Shown here: one piece after another, positions 25,727 to 34,651 of the stretch | Numbering within the stretch: the stretch's first letter is position 1 | Layout: each line of letters begins with the position of its first letter | Position numbers and translations under genes: made by a program | Notes under the pieces: generated by a model | Seen by the model: only the letters and a program-made list of their open reading frames with translations | The model's database searches: none | Told to the model about the DNA's origin: nothing | Source of the DNA: an uncultured Bacilli bacterium | GTDB lineage: Bacteria; Bacillota_I; Bacilli_A; RF39; UBA660 | Assembly (NCBI GenBank): GCA_934102355.1 | Contig: CAKOSO010000003.1 | Location: 1 to 64,000 of the forward strand | Length of the DNA stretch: 64,000 nucleotides | Reading direction: 5' to 3'

Positions 25727-26863
25727 ATGAAACTATTAAGAGTTGTTGCCAACAATTTTAAGTTGTGCGAAGAAAATTTTACAATATCTTTTGTACCAAC
25801 TGGAAATAAAACTGCAGCTGATAAGGAATTTGAATTACAAGAAATAGCTGATGATTTATATGTTTTCAGTACATTAGGTATAATAGGAAAGAATGCATCC
25901 GGAAAAACTACAGTAGTAGAACTATTATCAATAATATATGATATTTTCTCTAATTATAGAATTAATAGTTCAAAGAATATTTTTAAATTCATTGATAAAT
26001 CATTGAATTTAGATATTACTTTTTATCATGAAGGAGCAATTTATAGATATTTAACAGATCTATATAAAAATGCAAATTCAGTGGATAATACATCTGTCTT
26101 CTTTAAAAACGAAAAACTATATAAAAGAGAATACAAGAAAGCACATGTAAGAGAATTATTTAATTATGAAAAATTTGAAGAAGTAAAACCAGAAGTAAAA
26201 CTACCAGAAGATACCTCAATGATATATTCATTATTAAAAGATATTTCATTAAGAGGAATATATTGCTCAAGCGATGATTATATTTATAGAGATTATGCTC
26301 AAGCATTCAATGTATATAAACTTTTAGATAATAATTTAAAAGTTATCACTTCATTATTAAAAATTTTTGATGAACATTTAGATAATATAAAAATGATAAA
26401 TGAAAATAAATATAGAATCATTTATACAAATGGAACTACTAAAGAAGTATCAAACTCTGAACTATATGAAATATTATCAAGTGGTACAACAAAAGGATTT
26501 GGTTTATTCACATTTGTAGTATATTCATTAAGAACAGGATCAGATTTAATAATTGATGAAATTGAAAATCACTTCCATAAGACATTAGTTGAAAACTTGG
26601 TTAATCTTTATAAAGATAAATCAGTTAATAAAAAGAATGCAACATTAATATTTACTACTCATTATTGTGAAATACTTGATTTATTTAGTAGAAGCGATAA
26701 TATCTATATAAGTAAATATGATGATGCAATTAAATTAGAAAATATGCATACAAATTATAAATTCAGATCAGAATTGTCTAAGAGTAATAAATTTTATAGT
26801 AATGAATTCAATACAAATGTAAGTTATGATGCATTAATGGATTTCAAAAAGGAATTAATGTAA
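25727..26863 (+). CDS. AAA15-family ATPase, probable defence protein
   Basis: 378 residues of the ABC-like AAA15/OLD-type ATPase class. Walker A is GKNASGKTT (near 62-70), an ABC-signature-like LSSGTTKG lies near 250, Walker B is LIIDEIENH (near 275), and the switch His follows in TTHYCEI. The middle of the protein (about 85-240) is a helical insertion. No nuclease domain is fused to it; instead a small TOPRIM-like protein is encoded directly downstream with a 1-base overlap (TAATG). ATPase plus separate TOPRIM is the layout of AbiL and PARIS-type abortive infection systems. The ATPase fold is certain; the defence role is inferred from the pairing and the setting. Confidence 0.8.
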   Translation: MKLLRVVANNFKLCEENFTISFVPTGNKTAADKEFELQEIADDLYVFSTLGIIGKNASGKTTVVELLSIIYDIFSNYRINSSKNIFKFIDKSLNLDITFYHEGAIYRYLTDLYKNANSVDNTSVFFKNEKLYKREYKKAHVRELFNYEKFEEVKPEVKLPEDTSMIYSLLKDISLRGIYCSSDDYIYRDYAQAFNVYKLLDNNLKVITSLLKIFDEHLDNIKMINENKYRIIYTNGTTKEVSNSELYEILSSGTTKGFGLFTFVVYSLRTGSDLIIDEIENHFHKTLVENLVNLYKDKSVNKKNATLIFTTHYCEILDLFSRSDNIYISKYDDAIKLENMHTNYKFRSELSKSNKFYSNEFNTNVSYDALMDFKKELM

Positions 26864-27411
26864 TGAGAATACTATTAATGTGTGAAGGTCAAAATGAGGA
26901 AGTGCTATTAAATAGCTTATTAGATGCTGATGCTCTTTGTTTTACAAGAGATGATTTAATAGGCCGTAGGCCATATCCAATTAGACAATTAAGTAATCCA
27001 ACAATTAAATCTGAATTAAAACATTATGGCTTACCAGTAAAAATATATAGAGTAGGCGATAAGCAAAATGATAAATTATCTATTCCTAAAGATTTGAAAG
27101 GTATTGTATCAAGCAGAGAAATATATAAATATTGTACAAAGCCAGAATTAGAAATGCTTTTAATATTAAATGAGAGTTTCGAAAAAGAATATGAAAAAGT
27201 AAAAAGTTTTCAATCACCAAAAACGTTTGCTAAGAAAAACATTAGATATAATGGAAAGAAATATGATCAATCATCTGAATTTTTAGAAGAATACTATGGA
27301 GGCTCTAATGTTAAAAATCTAATTGATAATATAAAAAAATATAAAACATATAAACGACAACATGATAGAGATGAATTGTATTTAGCGGATATATTGAAAA
27401 GTGATAAATAG
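26863..27411 (+). CDS. Small TOPRIM/RloB-like partner of the AAA15 ATPase
   Basis: 182 residues, translationally coupled to the ATPase by a TAATG overlap. It begins MRILLMCEGQNEEVLLNSLL, where the strand followed by CEG matches the first TOPRIM motif (catalytic Glu). Later conserved-looking parts are ELEMLLILNESFEKEY (near 100), FAKKNI and DRDELYLADIL at the C-terminus. The second TOPRIM DxD motif is not clear. It resembles the RloB/AbiLii type of effector proteins paired with AAA15 ATPases, which are thought to act as nucleases. Partner identity is moderately sure; enzymatic activity is not shown by the sequence. Confidence 0.6.
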   Translation: MRILLMCEGQNEEVLLNSLLDADALCFTRDDLIGRRPYPIRQLSNPTIKSELKHYGLPVKIYRVGDKQNDKLSIPKDLKGIVSSREIYKYCTKPELEMLLILNESFEKEYEKVKSFQSPKTFAKKNIRYNGKKYDQSSEFLEEYYGGSNVKNLIDNIKKYKTYKRQHDRDELYLADILKSDK

Positions 27412-27447
27412 TAAATATTTTTCACTTTTTTTGAGAGGAGTATAAAT

Positions 27448-28701
27448 ATGGGATCTATAATTACTTTAGGAATAAAAAAATTTGAAATTGATTGGGGAAA
27501 AAACTTTTCTTTTAATAACCATTCAAAATTATATACAAAAAAAGATTTTGAATCTAAAGCGAAGTATTACTACGTATCAGATGAAGATAAACTTATTGTT
27601 GAAGAAAAAGAGGGAGCAAGTTCTAAACTAAAAAATGTAAAAGAAAGACTAAATTTGCTTGGCTATAATATGTATAATTTGAAAAACATGTATGATGTAG
27701 GGCTTAAAGATTATATTTATTACAATGGAGATGTTTGTGTATTAAGTTATGAGGATTTTTACGAGTTCATTATAAGTTTAGATTTGAAAAAGATAGATAT
27801 AACTAAGGTTATTATTCATTCAGAGTATGATGTGGATGATGGATTTGATATGGGAGAATATTTTTCTAAGTGTATATCTAAAGATAAAGAAATAAGCACA
27901 AGATTAAAAAACATAATTAAAAAAGTGAGTTCTCCAGATTTTATTATTGGAGATTATTTTGAGGCAATTGATCCCTATGTGACATTAAGAATCTTAGCAG
28001 AAAATAAAAAAAATTTAGATTATGATGTGGAGTGGCGTTATGCAGATGTAGTAGAAGGTGGATGGGTAAGAAAAAAAGAACTATATGAGGGATTAAATAA
28101 TAGTGATAGAATAACTATCGTTACTGAGGGAAGTACAGATTCATTTATTCTAAAAAAAACAATTTCTGAGTTATATCCAAACATATCTGACTTTTTTACA
28201 TTCATTGATATGAAGGAAAACTATCCATTTACTGGAGTTGGAAATCTGTGTAACTTTTGCCAAGGATTAGATAAAATAAATGTAATTAATAATATAATGG
28301 TTATTTTTGATAATGATACAGCAGGGCTTATTTCATTCGAAAAAGCAATAAAAAATTGTAAATCAAAAAATATTTGTATTACTCATTTACCAAACTTGGA
28401 TGATTATAAACGAATTAAAGCATGTGGACCTAACGGAGAGATTTATTGTGATATTAATGGTAAAGCTGTTGCTATTGAATGTTTTTTGGATTTTAAGTCG
28501 GTTAGTTTTGATCCATGTATAAGGTGGTCTACTTTCTATGAGAATGTTAATAAATATCAGGGTTCTTTAATTAATAAAGATGCATATACAAAAGAATTTA
28601 AGAAAGCAAAACTTACAAATAATAGTTATGATATTAAAAAATTATTATTTTTAATTGATTATTTAATAGATGAATTTCAAAAAACGACAATAAAAAAATA
28701 G
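27448..28701 (+). CDS. HEPN/Toprim-associated domain protein
   Basis: 417 residues. The N-terminus MGSIITLGIKKFEIDWGKN is the recognisable start of the HEPN/Toprim N-terminal domain family, and AIDPYVTLRILAENKKNL (near 177-193) is a second conserved block. A TOPRIM domain follows: VTEGSTDSF (near 228, catalytic Glu) and VIFDNDTAG (near 287, acidic pair). Such proteins are predicted nucleases or RNA-cleaving effectors in defence islands. It lies 36 bp after the ATPase/TOPRIM pair, with its own ribosome binding site, and could be part of the same cassette. Confidence 0.75.
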   Translation: MGSIITLGIKKFEIDWGKNFSFNNHSKLYTKKDFESKAKYYYVSDEDKLIVEEKEGASSKLKNVKERLNLLGYNMYNLKNMYDVGLKDYIYYNGDVCVLSYEDFYEFIISLDLKKIDITKVIIHSEYDVDDGFDMGEYFSKCISKDKEISTRLKNIIKKVSSPDFIIGDYFEAIDPYVTLRILAENKKNLDYDVEWRYADVVEGGWVRKKELYEGLNNSDRITIVTEGSTDSFILKKTISELYPNISDFFTFIDMKENYPFTGVGNLCNFCQGLDKINVINNIMVIFDNDTAGLISFEKAIKNCKSKNICITHLPNLDDYKRIKACGPNGEIYCDINGKAVAIECFLDFKSVSFDPCIRWSTFYENVNKYQGSLINKDAYTKEFKKAKLTNNSYDIKKLLFLIDYLIDEFQKTTIKK

Positions 28702-28702
28702 C

Positions 28703-29560
28703 TTAGTCATCTTCTAAGCTATCTATAACAGAAACAACAGAGTCGAGGGCAGTACTAAACATATGTGAATATGTATTTAGTGTTTCCTCGATTTTTGTAT
28801 GTCCTAAATATTTGGCAACCAATGTAACATTAGCACCATTGTTAATAAGTAACGATGCACATGAATGTCTAAAATCATGAATCCTAATAACCTTTAAACC
28901 AGCAAGATTTGCTAGCTTAGTTCTTCTAAGGTATATATTAGAATCAGCTATAGGTTTAGCATCAGATACAACAAAGAAATCATCATTAAATCCATAGTAA
29001 TCTTTTTTATTCTGCTCATAAAGCATTTTAAGGTCATTTAACAAGACTTTAGTAATAGGTACTATTCTTCTACTATCTCTTGTCTTAGTATCCGAGAATT
29101 CAAACTTTACACGGTTATTTCTTTGTGTTATTTGTTTATTAACTGATAATACTTTTTTATCAAAATAAATATCTTTCCAAGTAAGGCCTTTTAATTCTCC
29201 TTTACGAAGCCCACAATAATATAGTATTTCAAATACACATTTCCATCTTAAGTCTTCTTCATTAGAAATAAATTTTTTAAATTCGTCATAAGTATAATAA
29301 GCCATTTCTTTTCTGCGCTCATTAGGATCTTGGAACTTTGTCATTTTATTATACACTGCTTGAAAGTTCAAATTATGCCATTTAACACCAAAGTTTAATA
29401 TAGATTTAAGAAATTTATAAATATCATTTTTATATCTAAGAGATATATTAAGTTTATTTATTTCTCGTTTCCATTGCTCAAATTGCATAATATTAAAATC
29501 TTTTAATTTAACAGTAAAGAAGCATTCTATAAACTTTTCTTTATTATCATAATCATACAT
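28703..29560 (-). CDS. Tyrosine recombinase (integrase), N-terminally shortened
   Basis: 285 residues. The catalytic domain is complete: Arg in YCGLRKGELKGL, HDFRHSCASLL (HxxR), LGHTKIEETLNTY with the second His and the nucleophilic Tyr. The SAM-like core-binding domain (about 1-75) is present, but phage-type integrases of this family usually have a further 60-70 residue arm-binding domain in front. Here the frame is closed by a stop 7 codons upstream and the ATG has no ribosome binding site, while a phage-type HNH gene starts just beyond on the other strand. The gene therefore looks truncated by rearrangement. It would originally have catalysed integration and excision of this element. Confidence 0.85.
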   Translation of the reverse strand: MYDYDNKEKFIECFFTVKLKDFNIMQFEQWKREINKLNISLRYKNDIYKFLKSILNFGVKWHNLNFQAVYNKMTKFQDPNERRKEMAYYTYDEFKKFISNEEDLRWKCVFEILYYCGLRKGELKGLTWKDIYFDKKVLSVNKQITQRNNRVKFEFSDTKTRDSRRIVPITKVLLNDLKMLYEQNKKDYYGFNDDFFVVSDAKPIADSNIYLRRTKLANLAGLKVIRIHDFRHSCASLLINNGANVTLVAKYLGHTKIEETLNTYSHMFSTALDSVVSVIDSLEDD

Positions 29561-29586
29561 AGTAATGACAGGAAATATTTAGAGTA

Positions 29587-29952
29587 ATGTATAGATCATG
29601 TTCAGTTTGCGGTAGAATACATCCTGAAGATAAAATGTGTAAAAGAGTATATAAGAAGAATACTAAAGAAAGTCAATTTAGAAATACTAATGCTTGGATA
29701 AAGAAAAGAAATCAAATAAAGAAAAGAGATAGGTATTTATGCCGGTTATGTTTAAAAGATAATATATATGATAACTTACAAGTATACCATATCATACCAT
29801 TAGCAAAAGATTATAATAAAAAGCTTGATAGTGATAATTTAATTACATTATGTAGAATGCATCATGAACAAGCAGAAAAAGGAATAATATCAAAAGAAGA
29901 ATTATATGAATTATTAGAGGTCCCCAGGAGGGTAGGTAATCCCAAAATATAA
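29587..29952 (+). CDS. Phage-type HNH endonuclease
   Basis: 121 residues. The zinc and catalytic residues are all visible: CSVCGRIHPEDKMC and CRLC cysteine pairs, YHIIPLAKD, DNLITLCRMHHE. This small HNH class is typically found just before the terminase genes of tailed phages, where it helps DNA packaging, but no terminase follows here. It starts 27 bp from the divergent, shortened integrase, which suggests a junction of two phage-derived pieces. Confidence 0.85.
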   Translation: MYRSCSVCGRIHPEDKMCKRVYKKNTKESQFRNTNAWIKKRNQIKKRDRYLCRLCLKDNIYDNLQVYHIIPLAKDYNKKLDSDNLITLCRMHHEQAEKGIISKEELYELLEVPRRVGNPKI

Positions 29953-30042
29953 TTTTTTCCACACCCACAGCCCACCTACATTTACACAAACTTAAATATT
30001 CCGTGAGTTTTTTGGAAAACAAAAAGAGTATTAGGGCAAAAA

Positions 30043-30369
30043 CTAATGCTCAATTTTTTTAAAATCTAATGGATCTTCACTAATAATTTCTAAAGAATAC
30101 TTCATTCTTAATAACTTAATTACCTCAGCTTTAATACTTTCATAATCTTCATCATCACTAACATTAAAAGTATCTTTAGCTGAATTATAATGTTGGTAAA
30201 ATGTTGCTTCCCACATAGCATTCCCACTAAAAGAACTAGCTATATAGAAAGCAATTACTTCTGGCAAAACATACGTAATAATATATTCATCAAAATTCTT
30301 ATAAAAAGGATCTATAACCTTTTCACATTCCTCATCACTTATATCTTCATCAGTACTTGGTCGAATCAT
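30043..30369 (-). CDS. Acidic protein of unknown function
   Basis: 108 residues, acidic, mostly helical, beginning MIRPSTDEDISDEECEKVIDPFYKNF. No motif is recognised. On the minus strand the ATG is preceded by GGAGG. It is divergent from the 30538 gene, and the shared upstream region holds that gene's promoter. The 90 bases between it and the HNH gene hold no visible feature. Confidence 0.55.
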   Translation of the reverse strand: MIRPSTDEDISDEECEKVIDPFYKNFDEYIITYVLPEVIAFYIASSFSGNAMWEATFYQHYNSAKDTFNVSDDEDYESIKAEVIKLLRMKYSLEIISEDPLDFKKIEH

Positions 30370-30464
30370 AAATATACCTCCGTAGTATTAAACACTCTAA
30401 ATTTGAAAAAATACAACAATTTATCTCATAAAATGCATTTTTTTTAGGAAAAAAAGAATTTATA

Positions 30465-30473
30465 TGTTATAAT
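30465..30473 (+). promoter_or_regulatory. Extended -10 promoter of the 30538 gene
   Basis: TGTTATAAT is a full extended -10 element, in nearly the same sequence context as the promoter of the AAA15 gene at 25693-25701. Confidence 0.55.
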
Positions 30474-30537
30474 TATACATGAATAGTACTTTTTAAAATA
30501 GATATCGGGAGTATTGTAAGAAAGAGGCAGATTAAAA

Positions 30538-31254
30538 ATGAAAGACATTGATAAGCAAATCAGTGAAATTGACACTAAATTAGCGGAACTTGAAAAAGAA
30601 GAAACAAGTTATGAAGAACGACCAAAAAGAACGCAAATAGATCAAACAAAAGAAGCTATTGAAACTATTAGAGAATGTGTTAACGAAGTTTTAGAAATTG
30701 ATGATCTTAAAGCAAGCAGAGAAGCAAATCAAAAACTTCACGATAATAGAATGTTAACTATTGTTTCTTGGTTTAATTATTTAAAAAGAGAAAAACAAGA
30801 TACAAAAGAATTTGAAGAAGCAAAAGATTTAGTTTTGAGCATTGGTAATAAACATCAAAGACTTGCTGAATGGTGTGAAGATTTAGTAAATAGACCATTA
30901 CCTGAGCCACCAGTTTCATTATGGTGTGCTGAATTAAATGTTGATAAAACAAATGAATTTATTATTGAAGATGGAGCCAAAATTGTAGTTGATTCTGAAA
31001 AAGCAAAACAGATTATTGATACTGAATGGCTAATTGGAACAAAAGAATATAATGATTTAAAATTTGAATATAAAGTAATTGTTAATGAAAAGGAATATGA
31101 TTGTTTATATCATATAGTTAATTATATTCCTAAATGTGAACGCCCAGAAGATTGCCCTTATATAGTTTCATTAACAGATTGGGAAAAGAATTCCAACGGC
31201 GAAAGAGTATTAAATTTTAATATTTTAGAGCTTGGACCAATTATAAAGAAATAA
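30538..31254 (+). CDS. Coiled-coil protein of unknown function
   Basis: 238 residues. The first 20-25 residues form a short coiled coil (IDKQISEIDTKLAELEKEE); the middle is helical; the C-terminal 100 residues are beta-rich with LWCAELNVDKT and ECDYL-like cysteine-containing strands. No family is recognised. It is the first of three consecutive plus-strand genes with strong ribosome binding sites and short gaps, so it probably forms an operon with the next two. Confidence 0.55.
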   Translation: MKDIDKQISEIDTKLAELEKEETSYEERPKRTQIDQTKEAIETIRECVNEVLEIDDLKASREANQKLHDNRMLTIVSWFNYLKREKQDTKEFEEAKDLVLSIGNKHQRLAEWCEDLVNRPLPEPPVSLWCAELNVDKTNEFIIEDGAKIVVDSEKAKQIIDTEWLIGTKEYNDLKFEYKVIVNEKEYDCLYHIVNYIPKCERPEDCPYIVSLTDWEKNSNGERVLNFNILELGPIIKK

Positions 31255-31273
31255 AAATACAACGGAGGTATTT

Positions 31274-31810
31274 ATGGATCAAATAGAAGAAAAAGAAATA
31301 GAAATTAGCAAAGAGTTTGACTATTCAAACTCTGTTCCAGAAATTGAACTCATTTTATTTTTAGCCCAATATTGCGAATCTTACTACAGACAATTAGTAA
31401 AAATGTGTGAGGAAGATGAAGAAAGAAATTCAAAACTGAAGTATGAATATAAAGATTTTCAATATAAAAAATCATATAATGCAAAATATGAAGTTGCTAT
31501 AAGAGAAAAAGGTGGTAGCTTTCCAGGTTTGTCATGTAAAACTTATGAGTCACTTGTTGAATCAACTAATGCAGGACACTTAAATAATGTTGAAAGTGTT
31601 ACTATCACATTAGATTTATCCTTTAGAAGAGGAAAAGATATGAATACAAAAGAACATGAAAATCTATTCAGAATAACCTTTAAACCATATGATATTGTAT
31701 TTATTCGCAAATCAAATTATGTAGATCAAAATATGGATGAAATTGAAAATGTAATTAATGCAATCATGAAAAAGTTTAGAAAACAAAATACAATATTCTG
31801 TACCAAATGA
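31274..31810 (+). CDS. Soluble protein sharing a domain with the next gene
   Basis: 178 residues, acidic N-terminus, no membrane segment. Residues about 45-170 show a strand-rich pattern like that of the next protein: a YEVAI-type strand, a FPGLSCKTYESLVES loop, NNVESVTITLDLSF, then LFRITFKPYD and a C-terminal helix MDEIENVINAIMKKF. The two thus look like paralogues, this one soluble. Family not recognised. Confidence 0.6.
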   Translation: MDQIEEKEIEISKEFDYSNSVPEIELILFLAQYCESYYRQLVKMCEEDEERNSKLKYEYKDFQYKKSYNAKYEVAIREKGGSFPGLSCKTYESLVESTNAGHLNNVESVTITLDLSFRRGKDMNTKEHENLFRITFKPYDIVFIRKSNYVDQNMDEIENVINAIMKKFRKQNTIFCTK

Positions 31811-31841
31811 TAAATTATTAGCAATAGGGAGGCAATAAAAG

Positions 31842-32786
31842 ATGTATAATGATACAATTAAAGCTGAAAATAAAATAATCAGTAGTGATGATTTAACACA
31901 AATATTTCAATTAATGGGTGAAACATTAAAAAAATATCTTAAAATTTCACAACAAGAAGAAATGAGAAACAGAATGCTTGATATACCTTATCAAAATTAT
32001 ACTTTTAAAGATGAAGGAAGCAAGATGAAAGTTGCTGTCGATTTTTATGATAACACTAATATTACCTTTGATAATTTCGATAGTTTTATGGGAATATTTT
32101 ATAGCAGAGTTGATGAGATAAAAACCATGGATGTACATTATACATTAAGCTATACAGTTATTACACCTGAACCAAATAGAAGTAGAAATTTCTATTCACA
32201 ATCAATTCAAATGCATATTAGTGAAAACAAGTTAAACATTACATTAAATTTAAAAAGTGAAGACCCTAAACTTGATGATATATATAATCTTATAAAAAAT
32301 AAAATTCTAAATGCACCACAAAAATACGATGAAGTAATTAGAAAAAAAAGTAAAATTATAAATACAGTATCTTTTGGTGTTGGATTAATACCAGGAATGA
32401 TTATAGCTGCTTTACTACTATTCATCCCAGTTGTTAATAATATATTTTTTAAAGGTTACGTAGTATATCCAATTGTTGCATTGCTTCTAGCATATATAAT
32501 AGGTAATATAATATCTTCATCTAAATTGGATAAGTATTATAATCCAATAATGCCTAGTAAAAAATATGCTGGTTATGACACTACTAATTATAAAAGTATT
32601 TATAAAGATGATATAGATTCATTTGTTGGAACAAGTGAAATATTGATAGGTAAAAAAGTTAATAATTTAGAAAATCGTAGAATGATTAGAACAGAATACG
32701 AAAAATATAAAGCTCTTATTCCAAAAGAATTAATTGCGTTATTAATTGCTACTGTAATTGTTATAATTATTGGATTCTTTATATAA
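31842..32786 (+). CDS. Membrane protein with an N-terminal domain shared with its neighbour
   Basis: 314 residues. The N-terminal 165 residues are soluble and follow the same strand order as the protein encoded just upstream (FDNFDSFMGIFYSRVDEIKTMDVHYTLSY, then SIQMHISENKLNITLNL and DDIYNLIKNKIL). Hydrophobic segments follow at about 178-200 and 204-226, and a third closes the protein (about 291-314), with a soluble loop between. Family and function unknown; the pair may act together at the membrane. Confidence 0.6.
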   Translation: MYNDTIKAENKIISSDDLTQIFQLMGETLKKYLKISQQEEMRNRMLDIPYQNYTFKDEGSKMKVAVDFYDNTNITFDNFDSFMGIFYSRVDEIKTMDVHYTLSYTVITPEPNRSRNFYSQSIQMHISENKLNITLNLKSEDPKLDDIYNLIKNKILNAPQKYDEVIRKKSKIINTVSFGVGLIPGMIIAALLLFIPVVNNIFFKGYVVYPIVALLLAYIIGNIISSSKLDKYYNPIMPSKKYAGYDTTNYKSIYKDDIDSFVGTSEILIGKKVNNLENRRMIRTEYEKYKALIPKELIALLIATVIVIIIGFFI

Positions 32787-32857
32787 GTATTTGAAGATTA
32801 TAGTAATGTATAGTTGCTATAATCTTTTTTCTTTATATGATAAAAACGGAGGGTATT

Positions 32858-33370
32858 TTAATGAATGATTTACTATTAATAATAGACTTACAAGAAAATT
32901 TTATAAACGAACATACAAAAAATGTACCTAATAATATAAAAAAACTTATAAATAATAAGGTTGCTAATAATATTGTATTTACAAAATTTATTAATGATGA
33001 AAATAGTAATTTTTATAAAGTTTTAAATTATAAAGGTTGTATGAATGAAAAAGATAGAAGTATTGTTGTTGATACAAAAGGATACAAAATAATAGAAAAA
33101 AGGATTTATTCTGCTTTAAACGAAGAATTAAAACTATATATTGATACTGATAATATTAAAACAATATATTTGTGTGGAATTGATACGGACGCTTGTGTAT
33201 TAAAAACAGCGCTTGATCTGTTTGAAAATAATTATGATGTTAAAGTAATTGAAGATTGTTCTATGAGCCATTCTGGAATTGAATATCACAACTCTGCAAT
33301 TAATATGTTAAAAAAGCTCATTGGAAATCAAAATGTAATTAAGATGTTAGGAAGTGTTAACAATGACTGA
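32858..33370 (+). CDS. Isochorismatase-family cysteine hydrolase
   Basis: 170 residues from the ATG at 32858, 7 bases after CGGAGGG; an upstream ATG at 32837 lacks a ribosome binding site. The catalytic Asp is in LLIIDLQENFINE, the Lys is probably in FTKFIND, and the Cys is in CGIDTDACVLKTALDLF, which also gives the cis-peptide. The family includes nicotinamidases and isochorismatases; the substrate cannot be told. It overlaps the next gene by 8 bases. Confidence 0.85.
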   Translation, partial: LMNDLLLIIDLQENFINEHTKNVPNNIKKLINNKVANNIVFTKFINDENSNFYKVLNYKGCMNEKDRSIVVDTKGYKIIEKRIYSALNEELKLYIDTDNIKTIYLCGIDTDACVLKTALDLFENNYDVKVIEDCSMSHSGIEYHNSAINMLKKLIGNQNVIKMLGSVNND

Positions 33371-33641
33371 ATATGAAGAATTATTTAAAAATTTTTCTAA
33401 ATTGGGATTAGATGAAAAAAGAAATAAGTATAGTGAAGAAATGATTAAAGTAGCATTATTAATAAAATCATTTTTAAATCAAAGAAATCTTGATTTAATT
33501 GATATGCCATATAACTATAAAAGCGGTGAAGATAAGAAAATGTCAGAATCTGACTTATTAAATATCAATTTTAGAGATTTATATATATTAAAAACAGAAT
33601 TATTAATGCTTATTAATTATATTAATGAAGATAGAAAGTAG
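33363..33641 (+). CDS. Small helical protein of unknown function
   Basis: 92 residues from the ATG at 33363, with AGGAAG 8 bases upstream; it overlaps the hydrolase gene. The sequence is helical and charged (SDLLNINFRDLYILKTELLML), with no motif that I recognise. Tight spacing places it in the operon with the genes on both sides. Confidence 0.55.
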   Translation: MTEYEELFKNFSKLGLDEKRNKYSEEMIKVALLIKSFLNQRNLDLIDMPYNYKSGEDKKMSESDLLNINFRDLYILKTELLMLINYINEDRK

Positions 33642-33649
33642 GTGCTATA

Positions 33650-34645
33650 ATGGACGAATATGTATCAGGATTAAAAAGTAAGTTCGGATATAGTGATGAA
33701 TTAACTAATTTTTTAAATCAATTAATTCCTAATTTAATTAAGTATTATGGTGAAGAATATAAAGATGTGATACTTTCTGCTTTATCAAATTGTGAGATAC
33801 ATTTTCAAAGTAAAGATGAAGATCCAAAAACTTTTTTAAACTCATATTTTGATGTTAATAAGGAATGGGAAATGCCAGATCTTGGTGGTGCATTTTACCA
33901 TAATGAGATAAAAGTAAAAGATAATCAAGTTGTAGCTAAACCTATTGTTTATTTAAAAAGAGTTTATTTTGGAATGTATAAGCCATTTGATTTTAATGAT
34001 GATAAACAAGTTAATACATTAATTCACGAAATATGCCATATGATTAAAGGATATGGAAAAATAAAAATTGAAAATGGAAAAATAATTGATTCAACAGGTT
34101 TGACGAGAGATACCTATTCATATAGTCAAGAAAATGGCGTTGTTGAAGAAAAAAATGATATGGTAGGAATAGAAGAAGCTTTAAATGATGTAGAAACAGC
34201 ACAAATATTAGAAATGATGACTGGAAGAAAACAAGAAGTTGATGGATATAAGGCCGCTGGATATTCTGCTACACGATTACTACAACATAGTGATCTGGCA
34301 AGAGTTATAAGAATTTCACAATTTCGTGGAGATAATAGTTGGATTCAATATCTTGGCGAAGAACAAAGTAAAATATTAATTGAAAATTTTGATGTTTTAG
34401 TAAATGCAATGTATGTTTCTTTTAGTGATATTAATACCAAAGCAAAAAGAGAAGCCTTTTATAACAAAATGGGAGTAGCTCAAGATGTTATAGATGATTT
34501 TGTTGATAATTACTGTTCTAAAGAAGATGTAGAAGCATTTATTCAATCATTAGCAGTAGCGGATAAAAAAACTATTGAAATGATACAGCAAATGGTAGTT
34601 GTTAATCAAAATACAGAAGAAGTTTCTTCATCAATAAAGAGGTGA
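33650..34645 (+). CDS. HExxH-containing zincin-like protein
   Basis: 331 residues. VNTLIHEICHMIKGYG (near 125-140) contains HEICH, the HExxH zinc site of metallopeptidases, and EEALNDVETAQILEMM (near 172) offers a Glu/Asp-rich helix that could give the third ligand. The C-terminal third is helical. No signal peptide is present, so it acts in the cytosol. The peptidase call is a motif-based inference; the family is not recognised. Confidence 0.6.
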   Translation: MDEYVSGLKSKFGYSDELTNFLNQLIPNLIKYYGEEYKDVILSALSNCEIHFQSKDEDPKTFLNSYFDVNKEWEMPDLGGAFYHNEIKVKDNQVVAKPIVYLKRVYFGMYKPFDFNDDKQVNTLIHEICHMIKGYGKIKIENGKIIDSTGLTRDTYSYSQENGVVEEKNDMVGIEEALNDVETAQILEMMTGRKQEVDGYKAAGYSATRLLQHSDLARVIRISQFRGDNSWIQYLGEEQSKILIENFDVLVNAMYVSFSDINTKAKREAFYNKMGVAQDVIDDFVDNYCSKEDVEAFIQSLAVADKKTIEMIQQMVVVNQNTEEVSSSIKR

Positions 34646-34651
34646 TAAAAA

